Shown here: positions 39,393-47,522 of the stretch, piece by piece
Layout: each line of letters starts with the position of its first letter
Numbering within the stretch: the stretch's first letter is position 1
Assembly: GCF_018847375.1 (NCBI RefSeq)
Contig: NZ_CP072036.1
Span: 1 to 64,000, forward strand
DNA from: Akkermansia massiliensis
GTDB taxonomy: Bacteria > Verrucomicrobiota > Verrucomicrobiia > Verrucomicrobiales > Akkermansiaceae
Direction: 5' to 3'
Length of the DNA: 64,000 nt
Notes under the pieces: model-generated
The model's database searches: none
What the model was told of the DNA's origin: nothing
What the model saw: only the letters and a program-made list of their open reading frames with translations
Position numbers and translations under genes: made by a program

Positions 39393-40487
39393 TTAGTAGC
39401 GGTCCACAACGGCCTTCATTTCATCCATCTGCGCCTCGATGGATTCCACCAGGGCCATCTGCGTGCGGCAGCGGTCCAGGTTGTGTTCCGGGCGGTGGAT
39501 CTTGAAGTACACGTCTCCGGACAGGTAGTCCGTCAGGAAGCGGATGCCGCATTCCATCGTGAGCAGCTTGCCGGAGAACGGCAGCAGGCTCTTTTCCAGA
39601 AGCGTCAGGAAGCTCTTGGCGGAGCTCAGGTAACCCTGCACCAGCGCCTCAAACATGAACATGCGCATCGTGACCTTGGAGATGTCCTTTTCATCTTCCG
39701 CGGCGGGGGACGTGGCCGTGCGGATCATATCCCCGAAGTCGTAGATGGCGGAACCGGGCATCGTAGTGTCCAGGTCAATCACGCAGATGCCTTCCCCGGT
39801 CACGTCGTCCAGCATCACGTTGTTCAGCTTGGTGTCGTTGTGCGTGCAGCGCAGGGGCAGTTCGCCGGATTTCAGGTAGTCCACCACCAGATGGCAGTCC
39901 GCTTCACGGGCCAGGTACCAGTCTATTTCCTTCTGCACTTCCTTCACGCGGCCCAGGGGGTCGGACTGGATGGCCTTTTTCAGGGCCTCCAGGCGGGAAG
40001 TGGTATTGTGGAAATCGGGGATGGTTTCAAACAGGGGTTCTCCGGGCAGGTCCGCCGTGAGTTTCTGGAACTCGCCGAAGGCGCGCGCCGCTTCCTGGCA
40101 CTGCCTGGTAGTTTCAATCTGGTCATAGGTGCGTGCGCGTTCAATGAACGGGTACACGCGCCAGCAGTTGCCGTCCGCATCCAGGGCGTACGGCTTGCCG
40201 TCCACGGAGGGAACCAGCGTGAGGGTGCGGCGGTAGGCTTCCGGGCAGTCCTCCTCCTTCAGGCGCTTCAGGGCGTGGTCCGTCACGCGCTTCACGTTTT
40301 CCATCAGGGGGATGGGCTGCTTGAACACGTTATGGTTCACGCGCTGGAGGATGTAGCGGATGCGCTGGCCCGCCTGGTCCACCCAGATGCAGTAGGTGTC
40401 GTTGATGTGGCCGCTGCCGTAGGAGTAACCGTGGACGAAGTCGCCCCGGAGATCGAACAGGGATGATACAGCCTTGAGATCGTGCAT
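39393..40487 (-). CDS. APH-fold sugar kinase resembling N-acetylhexosamine 1-kinase
   Basis: 364-residue protein of the aminoglycoside-phosphotransferase/choline-kinase fold. The catalytic loop is CTHNDTKLNNVM (H-x-D-x4-N) and the metal-binding motif is VIDLDTTMPG. The nucleotide-binding start GYSYGSGHINDTY and the RYILQRVNHNVF strand match the NahK group, which phosphorylates GlcNAc/GalNAc at C1 in bifidobacterial galacto-N-biose use. Its position between a sugar-phosphate nucleotidyltransferase (12 bases upstream) and a WbpP-like epimerase supports a hexosamine role. Other sugars (fucose, galactose) remain possible. Confidence 0.83.
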   Translation of the reverse strand: MHDLKAVSSLFDLRGDFVHGYSYGSGHINDTYCIWVDQAGQRIRYILQRVNHNVFKQPIPLMENVKRVTDHALKRLKEEDCPEAYRRTLTLVPSVDGKPYALDADGNCWRVYPFIERARTYDQIETTRQCQEAARAFGEFQKLTADLPGEPLFETIPDFHNTTSRLEALKKAIQSDPLGRVKEVQKEIDWYLAREADCHLVVDYLKSGELPLRCTHNDTKLNNVMLDDVTGEGICVIDLDTTMPGSAIYDFGDMIRTATSPAAEDEKDISKVTMRMFMFEALVQGYLSSAKSFLTLLEKSLLPFSGKLLTMECGIRFLTDYLSGDVYFKIHRPEHNLDRCRTQMALVESIEAQMDEMKAVVDRY

Positions 40488-40499
40488 GGGAAAAGAGGC

Positions 40500-41408
40500 T
40501 TAGTTGAGCTTTTCAGGGTATACGCCCTGCTTGATGAGTTTGTTGATGCCTTCCACGACCATGGGCTTGTCCCCGGGATAGGTCATGCCGAACCAAGTGG
40601 AGGAGGTGGGAAGAACGGCGCAGTCCGCGCGGTCTTCATGAATCAGGGCGTCCACCACGGTGGGAATAAAGCATTCGCTCTTGGGCTCCTGGCCGTGTTC
40701 CTTCAGGAAGTCAATGAAACGGTCTTCCGTCAGCTCAATGAAGGAGGAGGAGAAGAGCCAGAAATTCATGGAAACCAGTTCGCCGGGGTCCACGGGCAGG
40801 CGTTCGCCCTTCAGGTTGTTGCCGCGCACCACGCCGTCTTCATCAGCCTGGATTTTCACGAATTCCTCCACCCCGTCCAGCAGGCCTTCCTTGATGGAGC
40901 AGATGCCGCGATTCACGTCCCCGTTGTCGGAGAGGGTGTTCTTCAACGGATAGCCGATCATGCCGTAATGGGCCTTTCCGGGTTCATCCGTGGTGGAAGT
41001 CAGGAACTTGGCGGCCTGCACAAAGGCGTCCGCGCCGTAAAAGTCATCCGCGTTCACCACGGCAAAGGGTTCCTTCACCACGTGGCGGGCGGCGCGCAGG
41101 GCATGGGCGGTGCCCCAGGGCTTTTCACGGCCTTCCGGCACGGAAAAGCCTTCAGGCAGGTCGTCCAGGGACTGGAAGGCGTAATCCACCTCAATCTTGC
41201 CGGCAAAGCGGCTGCCGACCTTTTCCTTGAAAATATCTTCAAAGTCACGGCGGATAATGAATACCACTTTTCCGAAACCGGCCCGGATGGCATCATAAAC
41301 AGAATAGTCGAGAACGACTTCACCATTGGGACCCATCGGGTCAAGTTGCTTGAGACCGCCGTAACGGCTACCCATACCAGCTGCTAAAACAAGAAGTGTA
41401 GGCTTCAT
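40500..41408 (-). CDS. Sugar-1-phosphate nucleotidyltransferase
   Basis: 302-residue NTP-transferase. The nucleotide-binding signature is AAGMGSRYGGLKQ, followed by NGEVVLDYSVYDA, and the metal-binding Asp lies in VVNADDFYG near residue 120. This group is regularly paired with APH-fold kinases in Bacteroidota and Verrucomicrobiota. Expected reaction: UTP (or another NTP) plus hexosamine-1-phosphate to the UDP-sugar. It is the first gene of the three-gene operon, or the second if the barrel protein gene 75 bases upstream is included. Confidence 0.85.
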   Translation of the reverse strand: MKPTLLVLAAGMGSRYGGLKQLDPMGPNGEVVLDYSVYDAIRAGFGKVVFIIRRDFEDIFKEKVGSRFAGKIEVDYAFQSLDDLPEGFSVPEGREKPWGTAHALRAARHVVKEPFAVVNADDFYGADAFVQAAKFLTSTTDEPGKAHYGMIGYPLKNTLSDNGDVNRGICSIKEGLLDGVEEFVKIQADEDGVVRGNNLKGERLPVDPGELVSMNFWLFSSSFIELTEDRFIDFLKEHGQEPKSECFIPTVVDALIHEDRADCAVLPTSSTWFGMTYPGDKPMVVEGINKLIKQGVYPEKLN

Positions 41409-41483
41409 AATACGCGGGCCATTATGACCAAGCCTCCCCGTTTGGCAACTGGAAAATGCCGGAAAACCGGAGAAATCCGCCCG

Positions 41484-42203
41484 TTAAAAAACGTAAGAGC
41501 ACCAAAGGCCCAGCACCACTTTTTTGAAATCGTCACGCCCGTAGCCGCAATACCATCCCAGGAAAGGCTCCAACCGCAGACTGCCGGAAACGGCCCACCG
41601 CGCGCCCGTGCGCACCATCAGTTCCTTCAAGCCGTTTCTCCCCAGGTAATCATGGGAAAAACCCAGGGAAACCGTATTCACCATGGCGACGGATTCACAC
41701 AGCAGGGGCTGCCAGGTAACGCCCCACTGGGAGTACACCCCCTCCTGCCCGGAATCATACAGAAAGGAGCCGCTGAACGACCAGGACGGCATGGGGTTCC
41801 ACTTGAGGGACAGGCCGGGCTCCACCCCGGTTTTCAGGGGGCAGGAATCATACCACTGCCCGTTGACAAACAGTCCGGCCGTGCACTCGTCCGCCAGATA
41901 ATATTGAAGCTCCCCGTGCAGGGTGGTCTGGCTGAAATTGCGCCCCTGCCAGTTGCGGATGGCGAAGAGTTCCCCGCTGACCGCCCATGAGTCCGACAGG
42001 GAGGCCCCGCCGGAAATCTGGCCTTCCACGGAATTGGGGCCCAGCTTCTCCCCGCGGTGGATGTAGTCCGAACGGTAGCCGCCCAGCAATTCCCCCCCCA
42101 TGCGGATGGGGGAACGGCCGTCCACCTCCGTCAGGGGAGGGGGTCCGTCATACCCCCGTACGGCCTGAACGGCACAGCACAGGATGATGGGAAACAGCCT
42201 CAT
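41484..42203 (-). CDS. Putative outer-membrane beta-barrel protein
   Basis: 239-residue precursor with a short signal peptide (RLFPIILCCAVQAVRG). The mature sequence alternates polar and aromatic residues in about ten strands (for example GGELLGGYRSDYIHRG and VSGELFAIRNWQG) and ends in an aromatic terminal strand finishing in Phe (LWCSYVF), the C-terminal signature recognised by the outer-membrane assembly machinery. Function is unknown. It is divergent from the M50 protease gene. Confidence 0.7.
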   Translation of the reverse strand: MRLFPIILCCAVQAVRGYDGPPPLTEVDGRSPIRMGGELLGGYRSDYIHRGEKLGPNSVEGQISGGASLSDSWAVSGELFAIRNWQGRNFSQTTLHGELQYYLADECTAGLFVNGQWYDSCPLKTGVEPGLSLKWNPMPSWSFSGSFLYDSGQEGVYSQWGVTWQPLLCESVAMVNTVSLGFSHDYLGRNGLKELMVRTGARWAVSGSLRLEPFLGWYCGYGRDDFKKVVLGLWCSYVF

Positions 42204-42306
42204 GAAGGCCTTTTAACACAATCCCCTGCACCGTACCAACGCCAAAACGGTGCATGCACATTCTCCGGGCTTGGCAAAAGGGGAATCTGCCCTTACCCTC
42301 TCGCGC

Positions 42307-42999
42307 ATGATTCATTTCACCCTGTTCGGGATACCTGTTTACATCCGCCCCAGCTTCTGGGTGGTGCTGGCCATCTTCGGCGGCGCTCTCAGCATCAACA
42401 GTGTGGAAGGCCTCATTTATCCGGCCCTGTTCGTCATTGCCGGCTTCGTCGCCATCCTGTCCCATGAAATGGGGCACGCGCTGGTGGGCCGCAGGCTGGG
42501 CGGCGGCCAGCAGACGATCGTCCTGGAACTCTTCGGCGGCCTGACGAGCAGCCACGGCATGCAATTGACGCGCGGAGGGAGGGCCCTCATGATTCTGGCG
42601 GGCCCCATGATGACCCTGCTGCTGGGCATCATCAGCCTGTGGATTACCTGGAACATCGTCGCTCCGGTCATGACCGCGCACAACCTGACCTTCTGGGACC
42701 TGGCCATCAGCCCCTTCACGGCGGCGGCCATCTCCCCCCAGCTTTACATCCTCTCCTGCCTCATCATGATCGGGGAATGGTGGACGATCCTGAACCTGCT
42801 GCCCATCTACCCCCTGGACGGCGGCCAGCTGATCGCCCAGTTCATCCGCTCCCCCAGGAAAGTGTTCATGACCGGGTTCATCACGTCCATCCTCATCGGG
42901 CTGCTCAGCTTCCAGCTCTTCCACGGCTACTTCATTCCCATATTCATGGCCCTCTTCGCCTACAGCAATTACCGGGAATACAGAAACGCCCCCTTTTAA
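42307..42999 (+). CDS. Site-2-protease-type (M50) membrane metalloprotease
   Basis: 230-residue integral membrane protein. The zinc-binding motif is HEMGH (HExxH) in helix two (AILSHEMGHALVG), and the third ligand is in LLPIYPLDGGQLI, the NxxPxxxLDG motif of the family. No PDZ or CBS domain is present, so it is the minimal core form. Expected to cut within or next to membrane helices of unknown targets. The ATG at 42307 opens MIHFTLFGIPVYI, typical of this subgroup; the frame extends slightly upstream. The proS gene follows after 54 bases. Confidence 0.88.
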   Translation: MIHFTLFGIPVYIRPSFWVVLAIFGGALSINSVEGLIYPALFVIAGFVAILSHEMGHALVGRRLGGGQQTIVLELFGGLTSSHGMQLTRGGRALMILAGPMMTLLLGIISLWITWNIVAPVMTAHNLTFWDLAISPFTAAAISPQLYILSCLIMIGEWWTILNLLPIYPLDGGQLIAQFIRSPRKVFMTGFITSILIGLLSFQLFHGYFIPIFMALFAYSNYREYRNAPF

Positions 43000-43053
43000 T
43001 ATTCCGAGCTTCCTTTGCGGGCCGCGCCCGCTCCATTCAACATACCATCCAAT

Positions 43054-44574
43054 ATGTCTCAACAAACTGCAATCACCCCCACCCGCGCCCAGGACTTCCC
43101 CGAGTGGTACCAGCAAGTCATCAAGGCCGCCGACATGGCGGAGAATTCCGAGGTGCGCGGCTGCATGGTCATCAAGCCGTGGGGCTACGCCATCTGGGAA
43201 CTCATCCAGAAAGACCTGGACCAGCGCTTCAAGGACACCGGCCACACGAACGCCTACTTCCCCCTCCTGATTCCGATTTCCTATCTGGAGAAGGAAGCGG
43301 AGCACGCCGAAGGCTTCGCCACGGAATGCGCCGTGGTCACGCACCACAGGCTGGAAGCGCAGAAAGATGAAGCCACCGGAAAGACCCGCATGATTCCCAC
43401 CGGGGAGCTCACGGAGCCCTTCGTCATCCGCCCCACCTCGGAAACCGTCATCGGCGCGGCCTTCGCCCGCTGGACCTCCAGCTACCGCGACCTGCCCCTC
43501 AAGGTGAACCAGTGGTGCAACGTGATGCGCTGGGAAATGAGGCCCCGCATCTTCCTGCGCACGGCCGAATTCCTGTGGCAGGAAGGCCACACGGCCCATG
43601 AAACCCGGGAGGAGGCCATTGAGGAAACCCTCACCATGCACAAGGTTTACGAGGACTTCCAGAGGGACGTTCTGGCCATTCCCACCATCCCCGGAGAAAA
43701 GACGGAGGCGGAACGCTTCCCCGGCGCGGAACAGACCTACACGGTGGAAGCTATGGTGCAGGACCGCAAGGCCATCCAGGCCGGAACCTCCCACTTCCTG
43801 GGGCAGAACTTCTCCAAATCCCAGAACATCTGCTTTGCCGGGAGGGACAATACCCAGCAGTTCGCCTGGACGAGCTCCTGGGGCGTTTCCACCCGCATGA
43901 TCGGGGCGCTCATCATGATGCACTCCGACGACGACGGCCTGGTATGCCCGCCCCGCGTCGCCCCCCAGCAGGTCGTCATCATCCCCGTCACGCCCAAGGA
44001 AGAAAGCCGCCAGGCCATTCTGGACCACTGCGAGGAACTGGCGAACACCCTCCGCGCCAAGAATTTCCACGGCCAGCCGCTCCGCGTGCTGGTGGACAGG
44101 CGCGACCTGGGCGGCGGCGCCAAGAAATGGGAATGGGTGAAGAAGGGAGTGCCCGTGCGCCTGGAAATCGGCCCCCGGGACCTGGAAAAAGGCTCCGTCT
44201 GCCTCCAGCGGCGCGACCTGCCCGTCAATGAAAAATCCTTCGTCCCGGAAACGGAACTGGTTGATACCGTCACGGACATTCTCCAGAACATCCAGGACAC
44301 CCTGCTTCAACGGGCCATCGCCTTCCGGGACGCCCACATCCGCCCCGCCTCCACCCTCCGGGAACTGGAAGAAAACTTTACCGGAGAAGGCGACGCCGAC
44401 TGGCTCCAGGTGCCGTGGGACGGATCCCCGGAAGAGGAAGAGGAACTCGCCAAGCGCCTGCGCATCTCCATACGCTGCATCCCGCTCGGCGAACTGGGCC
44501 GCGGGGAACCCGCTCCCTGCATCCTCACCGGCCGCATGACGGAACGCCGCGTCCTCTGGGCCAGAAGCTACTAA
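43054..44574 (+). CDS. proS: Prolyl-tRNA synthetase, archaeal/eukaryal-type (ProRS type 3)
   Basis: Charges tRNA-Pro with proline. The 506-residue product is the short form without the bacterial editing insertion between motifs 2 and 3: the start AQDFPEWYQQVIKAADMAE, motif 1 region with AYFPLLIP, RPTSETVIG, motif 2 with RWEMRPRIFLRTAEFLWQEGHT, motif 3 region QFAWTSSWGVSTRMIGALI, an anticodon-binding domain, and a C-terminal extension ending in Tyr (ARSY), as in type-3 enzymes. The ATG at 43054 follows a short leader with no Shine-Dalgarno. A strong terminator follows. Confidence 0.95.
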   Translation: MSQQTAITPTRAQDFPEWYQQVIKAADMAENSEVRGCMVIKPWGYAIWELIQKDLDQRFKDTGHTNAYFPLLIPISYLEKEAEHAEGFATECAVVTHHRLEAQKDEATGKTRMIPTGELTEPFVIRPTSETVIGAAFARWTSSYRDLPLKVNQWCNVMRWEMRPRIFLRTAEFLWQEGHTAHETREEAIEETLTMHKVYEDFQRDVLAIPTIPGEKTEAERFPGAEQTYTVEAMVQDRKAIQAGTSHFLGQNFSKSQNICFAGRDNTQQFAWTSSWGVSTRMIGALIMMHSDDDGLVCPPRVAPQQVVIIPVTPKEESRQAILDHCEELANTLRAKNFHGQPLRVLVDRRDLGGGAKKWEWVKKGVPVRLEIGPRDLEKGSVCLQRRDLPVNEKSFVPETELVDTVTDILQNIQDTLLQRAIAFRDAHIRPASTLRELEENFTGEGDADWLQVPWDGSPEEEEELAKRLRISIRCIPLGELGRGEPAPCILTGRMTERRVLWARSY

Positions 44575-44600
44575 TCTCCTCCATTGACTCCCTTTTCTTC

Positions 44601-44654
44601 ACGGGACTGTTCCAGGGCACGGAAAACGCGCCTTCCGGAACAGCCCCGTTTTTT
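44601..44654 (+). terminator. Intrinsic terminator after proS
   Basis: ACGGG plus CTGTTCC pairs with GGAACAG plus CCCGT (one internal mismatch), followed by a T-run. Located 27 bases after the proS stop. The CTGTTCC/GGAACAG arm matches the stem used by the terminator after dnaA. Confidence 0.82.
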
Positions 44655-44821
44655 ATGGAAACAGGGAGTTCTTCAAGATTTTACACATTCTTTCCGCAAA
44701 AACCGCTTCATTTCGGACACCGACGCCATTCCGCCGTTATAAGGGATAAATACATGCTCTTCCGGTTAAGACCACCCCGAGATGCCGACCACAGTCATCC
44801 TCTGGAGGATTGCGTCTCCTG

Positions 44822-45391
44822 ATGGCGGGACAGAAGGGACAACCTGCTGGCCTTCGCCCGGTTGAAAGCGCAAACCAGCCTGGACTCGGAAGGCCTGCTG
44901 GCGGAAAACGTCAAGCGACTCGTCCGCGCCGTGGCGGAAAACCGCCTGGCCCCGGAGCCGGATGAATTCACCCCGTACGCCTTTACCGTCATCCGCATGC
45001 CCCAGGCCCAGCAACTGCTGAAACCTACGGAACCACACTGCAAACGATCGGTTAACGAAGATACGGCGCTCAAGAATACCATCTGCCGCGGCAATACGGA
45101 GCAGGTTAATTTTATCTGGAACAGGGAGCCAACGTCAATGCCGTACATAGGGGAACGATTTCCATGCTGGACCACGCCAGGAACCGCCATGACGCCGCCA
45201 AGGAAAAACTGTTGCTGGAACATGGAGCCAAAACGGCCGCGGAACTGAAAGAGCAACAAAACGCCGCCTTCCCCGAAGTCAAACGGGAACAACCGGAAAA
45301 AGCAGCCTGGCACCTTCCCGTCCTCCCCGCTCCTTCCACAGAACCATCAGTCCTCTTTAAAAGGTACGGCAGCATGGCCCTATTCCGGTGA
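44822..45391 (+). pseudogene. Degraded ankyrin-repeat gene
   Basis: No intact frame, but two adjacent frames join into ankyrin-like sequence. Frame one ends with TALKNTICRGNTEQVNFI (up to 45116). After a one-base shift the other frame continues with LEQGANVNAVHRGT, SMLDHARNRHDAAKEKLLLE and HGAKTAAEL, which is a clear ankyrin repeat pattern. A loss of one base at about 45116 explains the shift. Upstream the first frame is closed by TGA at 44820, in frame with an ATG at 44754, so a second lesion is possible. This is a decayed gene or a chance fusion of remnants; the ankyrin character of the 3' part is the firm point. Confidence 0.65.
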
Positions 45392-45416
45392 ACATGAATT
45401 TTTCTCTAAAAAAATC

Positions 45417-45444
45417 TTGCCAAATCCGGATAACCCTATATATT
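45417..45444 (+). promoter_or_regulatory. Promoter of tRNA-Gly
   Basis: TTGCCA and TATATT are separated by 16 bases, with the tRNA starting 39 bases after the -10 box. Both hexamers are close to consensus, and the AT-rich surroundings fit a stable RNA promoter. Confidence 0.68.
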
Positions 45445-45483
45445 TTCTGCCACACGGATGCCGTAAGGCTCCGGTCATCCAAA

Positions 45484-45558
45484 GCGGATGTAGCTCAGGG
45501 GTAGAGCGCAACCTTGCCAAGGTTGATGTCGTGGGTTCGAATCCCATCATCCGCTCCA
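45484..45558 (+). tRNA. tRNA-Gly (anticodon GCC)
   Basis: Folds as a complete cloverleaf: acceptor GCGGATG paired with CATCCGC, D-arm TAGCTCAGGGGTAGAGC, anticodon stem CAACC/GGTTG around loop TTGCCAA (anticodon GCC), T-arm GTGGG-TTCGAAT-CCCAT, discriminator T and an encoded CCA at 45556-45558. A degraded tyrosine integrase lies just downstream, so the tRNA 3' end probably served as an attachment site. Confidence 0.97.
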
Positions 45559-45713
45559 TTTTTTGCCTTCGGGGTTATTGCAAACCCCTCATTTTACAAG
45601 GCCTCCCTTGGTAGCAGATTGTGTGATATTCAGTCCTATTACATGGTTTTGTTATGCACTATGCTATACATCGACTTTCCGGTGCATAGCAGATTCAAAA
45701 CCGCTAACACCAC

Positions 45714-46470
45714 TTCGTTACGGGAAGGCTATCCGGTGTTTTCTCGACTTTCTGGGACCCAAACAGGAAATGCCCCTGGACACGGTGACGGAGGCCCAGG
45801 CGCAAAGGTTCATGGAAAAATATTTGGAATTGCTGAGTTCCAAGACGGTAAGCATTTACCTATACGGTTTGAATGCGGCCTTTCAACAGGCAGTCAACGA
45901 ACGGCTCTTTCCGTACAATCCTTTCAAGGGGGTGCGTCCCAGCAAGATCAACCGTGCCGATGCTACCGAAAGGCGCGCTTTTACAGTCGAGGAAGCTCAA
46001 CGATTGACCGAAATCCTGCCGGGGGAATGGCCCGACATGATACGCGTCTGCCTTTATACAGGAGGCCAGCGTTTGGACGACATCGCTACCCTCCAATGGA
46101 AGCAAATTGACATGGAAGGTGGAAGCATTTCGATGACGGCCCAAAAAACCAAGAGACACATGAACAAGCCCATCATCTTGCCTTTGAAGGAAGTTCTGGA
46201 CAGACGGCTTGCAACTGTGCGAGCGATTACGTATTTCCGGTAGCGGCAATGCGTCACGCGCAGGCGGATCATACGTCGAGCAAACTTTCCATCGAATTCA
46301 ACGCTCTGCTGAAGAAATTCGGATACATTGAAAAGAATCCTCCAGCAGCGAAAGGAAACAGGCGGAGACTTGCCCCTCTGAGTTTCCACAGTCTGCGCGC
46401 AACGGCAGTTACTGTTCTGCGTCTGGCGAATGTTCCTGCGGACTTGTGCCGGTTCATTGTCGGGCATGAT
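45714..46470 (+). pseudogene. Tyrosine recombinase (phage-type integrase), frameshifted and truncated
   Basis: The first frame encodes the SAM-like core-binding domain (RYGKAIRCFLDFLG onward) and the first half of the catalytic domain, with box I Arg in YTGGQRLDDIATLQW and the beta-hairpin Lys in TAQKTKRHMNK; it ends at 46243. The next frame, readable from about 46216, resumes with DYVFPVAAMRHAQADHTS and carries box II HSLRATAVTVL and the GHD His. The frameshift lies between about 46205 and 46220. Similarity stops at GHD (46470), before the catalytic Tyr, where unrelated sequence begins. The N-terminal arm-binding domain is also missing. It is the remnant of an element that entered at tRNA-Gly. 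Confidence 0.88.
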
Positions 46471-46753
46471 CCTCCTTCTGCCAGCGGGGATCGGCAAGCA
46501 TCCGGACCAGAGAAGCACGGCGGGAACGAACCACAGGCAGGTCGCCATGGCGCCAGCCGGGGGCATAGGCATGCAGCGGAAGTTCTTCCGGTTCCGCATC
46601 ATCCAGGCAGGAGGCGTCCTGTGTGGACGGAAAGGCTTCCACGGCATACCCCAGCCGGAGGAAGTCTTTTTCCCTTCCAGGAGTTCTCCCGGAGTCTGGA
46701 GCAGCAGGCAATGAAGAGGAATATTCATGGAGAGGCAGGGAAACAATTCCCAA
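46471..46753 (-). pseudogene. Remnant of an unidentified reverse-strand gene
   Basis: The reverse-strand frame here has strong GC-rich coding character (YAVEAFPSTQDASCLDDAEP, HAYAPGWRHGDLPVVRSRRA) and stops abruptly where the integrase remnant begins. It lacks a plausible start or family N-terminus and reads like an internal piece of a larger protein. I do not recognise the family. A reverse-strand terminator-like hairpin lies upstream of it at 46804. The sharp junction at about 46470 suggests a deletion or insertion joined two unrelated genes. Confidence 0.45.
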
Positions 46754-46803
46754 CCTACTTCTTCTTTCCCGAAAAATCCATCAGGAAAATGGAAAAACAA
46801 AAA

Positions 46804-46826
46804 GGCTCCCGGAACATCCGGGAGCC
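46804..46826 (-). terminator. Hairpin with reverse-strand T-run
   Basis: GGCTCCCGG and CCGGGAGCC make a perfect 9-bp stem with a 5-base loop. Read on the reverse strand it is followed by TTTTTG. It would end transcripts arriving from the orphan Rhs region. Confidence 0.65.
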
Positions 46827-46921
46827 CTTTACAATAAAATATGGATTCTTCATGAGGGCTTTATGCGCTTTTGGAAAATCATCCATAAAAACTTGGTCTC
46901 CTGATAATATCAGATCACAAA

Positions 46922-46972
46922 AATTCCTGCCTAAAGGGAGAACCTCATCAAGGCAGGAATTGGGAGTTTTTT
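46922..46972 (+). terminator. Long-stem intrinsic terminator candidate
   Basis: AATTCCTGCCT and AGGCAGGAATT form an 11-bp perfect stem around an 18-base loop, followed by GGGAG and TTTTTT on the forward strand. No intact forward gene precedes it, so it may belong to a lost gene or to a small RNA from about 46830. The arm sequence resembles that of the terminator at 35860. Confidence 0.6.
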
Positions 46973-47018
46973 ACTGATCTACTGACCAACCACTCTTTAC
47001 CAGTGTTTTACTTAAGTT

Positions 47019-47386
47019 TTACCGCATATCTTCATCTACTGCATCAAAATCCGCTAAAAAATCATCTATAGCTTTTATATCTTTATCGGCTATTTTAACT
47101 TGGGACCCATTTAGTTGAGGATCATTCGGATCGAAGGTAGAAAGAACAAAAACAGCAGTCCTAAAAAATCAGAAATGTAAATACTATTATTCCTAGTAAA
47201 TTCATACAAATTTCAGCTATCAGACTCTTGAATAGGATATCTACTGATCCATCTGCCATCCATAGGATTGAAATAATGGTAATTATAACAGACCAATCCT
47301 ACATCGTCATCAGCATACTCGCTTGAGAAACGGAACGGACTCAGCTCGGCTGCATTACCTTCCATCCTGATTACACTATCATAAGG
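47019..47386 (-). pseudogene. Orphan Rhs tip: end of an RHS core with a different C-terminus
   Basis: Read on the reverse strand, 47386 to 47216 encodes YDSVIRMEGNAAELSPFRFS, SEYADDDVGLVCYNYHYF and DGRWISRYPIQESDS, closely matching the core end of the intact Rhs protein, also at DNA level against 48690-48868. A TGA at 47213-47215 interrupts it, and the same frame continues NLYEFTRNNSIYISDFLGL, the conserved end of RHS cores. After one more frame change a unique acidic tail appears (DPNDPQLNGSQVKIADKDI, AIDDFLADFDAVDEDMR), ending at 47019. This is the arrangement expected of a displaced Rhs C-terminal cassette, now inactive. No start codon is associated. Confidence 0.82.
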
Positions 47387-47470
47387 CTACTTCACGTTTT
47401 TCATTTCAAGCCATTTTTCGGCATCAAAAGTCACATGATAAGAAAACAGGTAAAATGCCATTGAGCAAAA

Positions 47471-47498
47471 AAGAGCCCCGAAATATTTCGGGGCTCTT
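47471..47498 (-). terminator. Terminator of the rhs-lipoprotein operon
   Basis: GAGCCCCGAAA and TTTCGGGGCTC form a perfect 11-bp stem with a 2-base loop, extended by A/T pairs, 25 bases after the lipoprotein stop. On the reverse strand it runs into CTTTTTT. Separates the active rhs unit from the orphan tip. Confidence 0.9.
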
Positions 47499-47522
47499 CA
47501 TTTCTTTTATTATATATATTGG

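Noticed and set aside
47401..47475. A 24-codon reverse-strand frame between the orphan Rhs tip and the terminator.
   Set aside because: Too short and without start context; it lies beyond the operon terminator and would need its own promoter.
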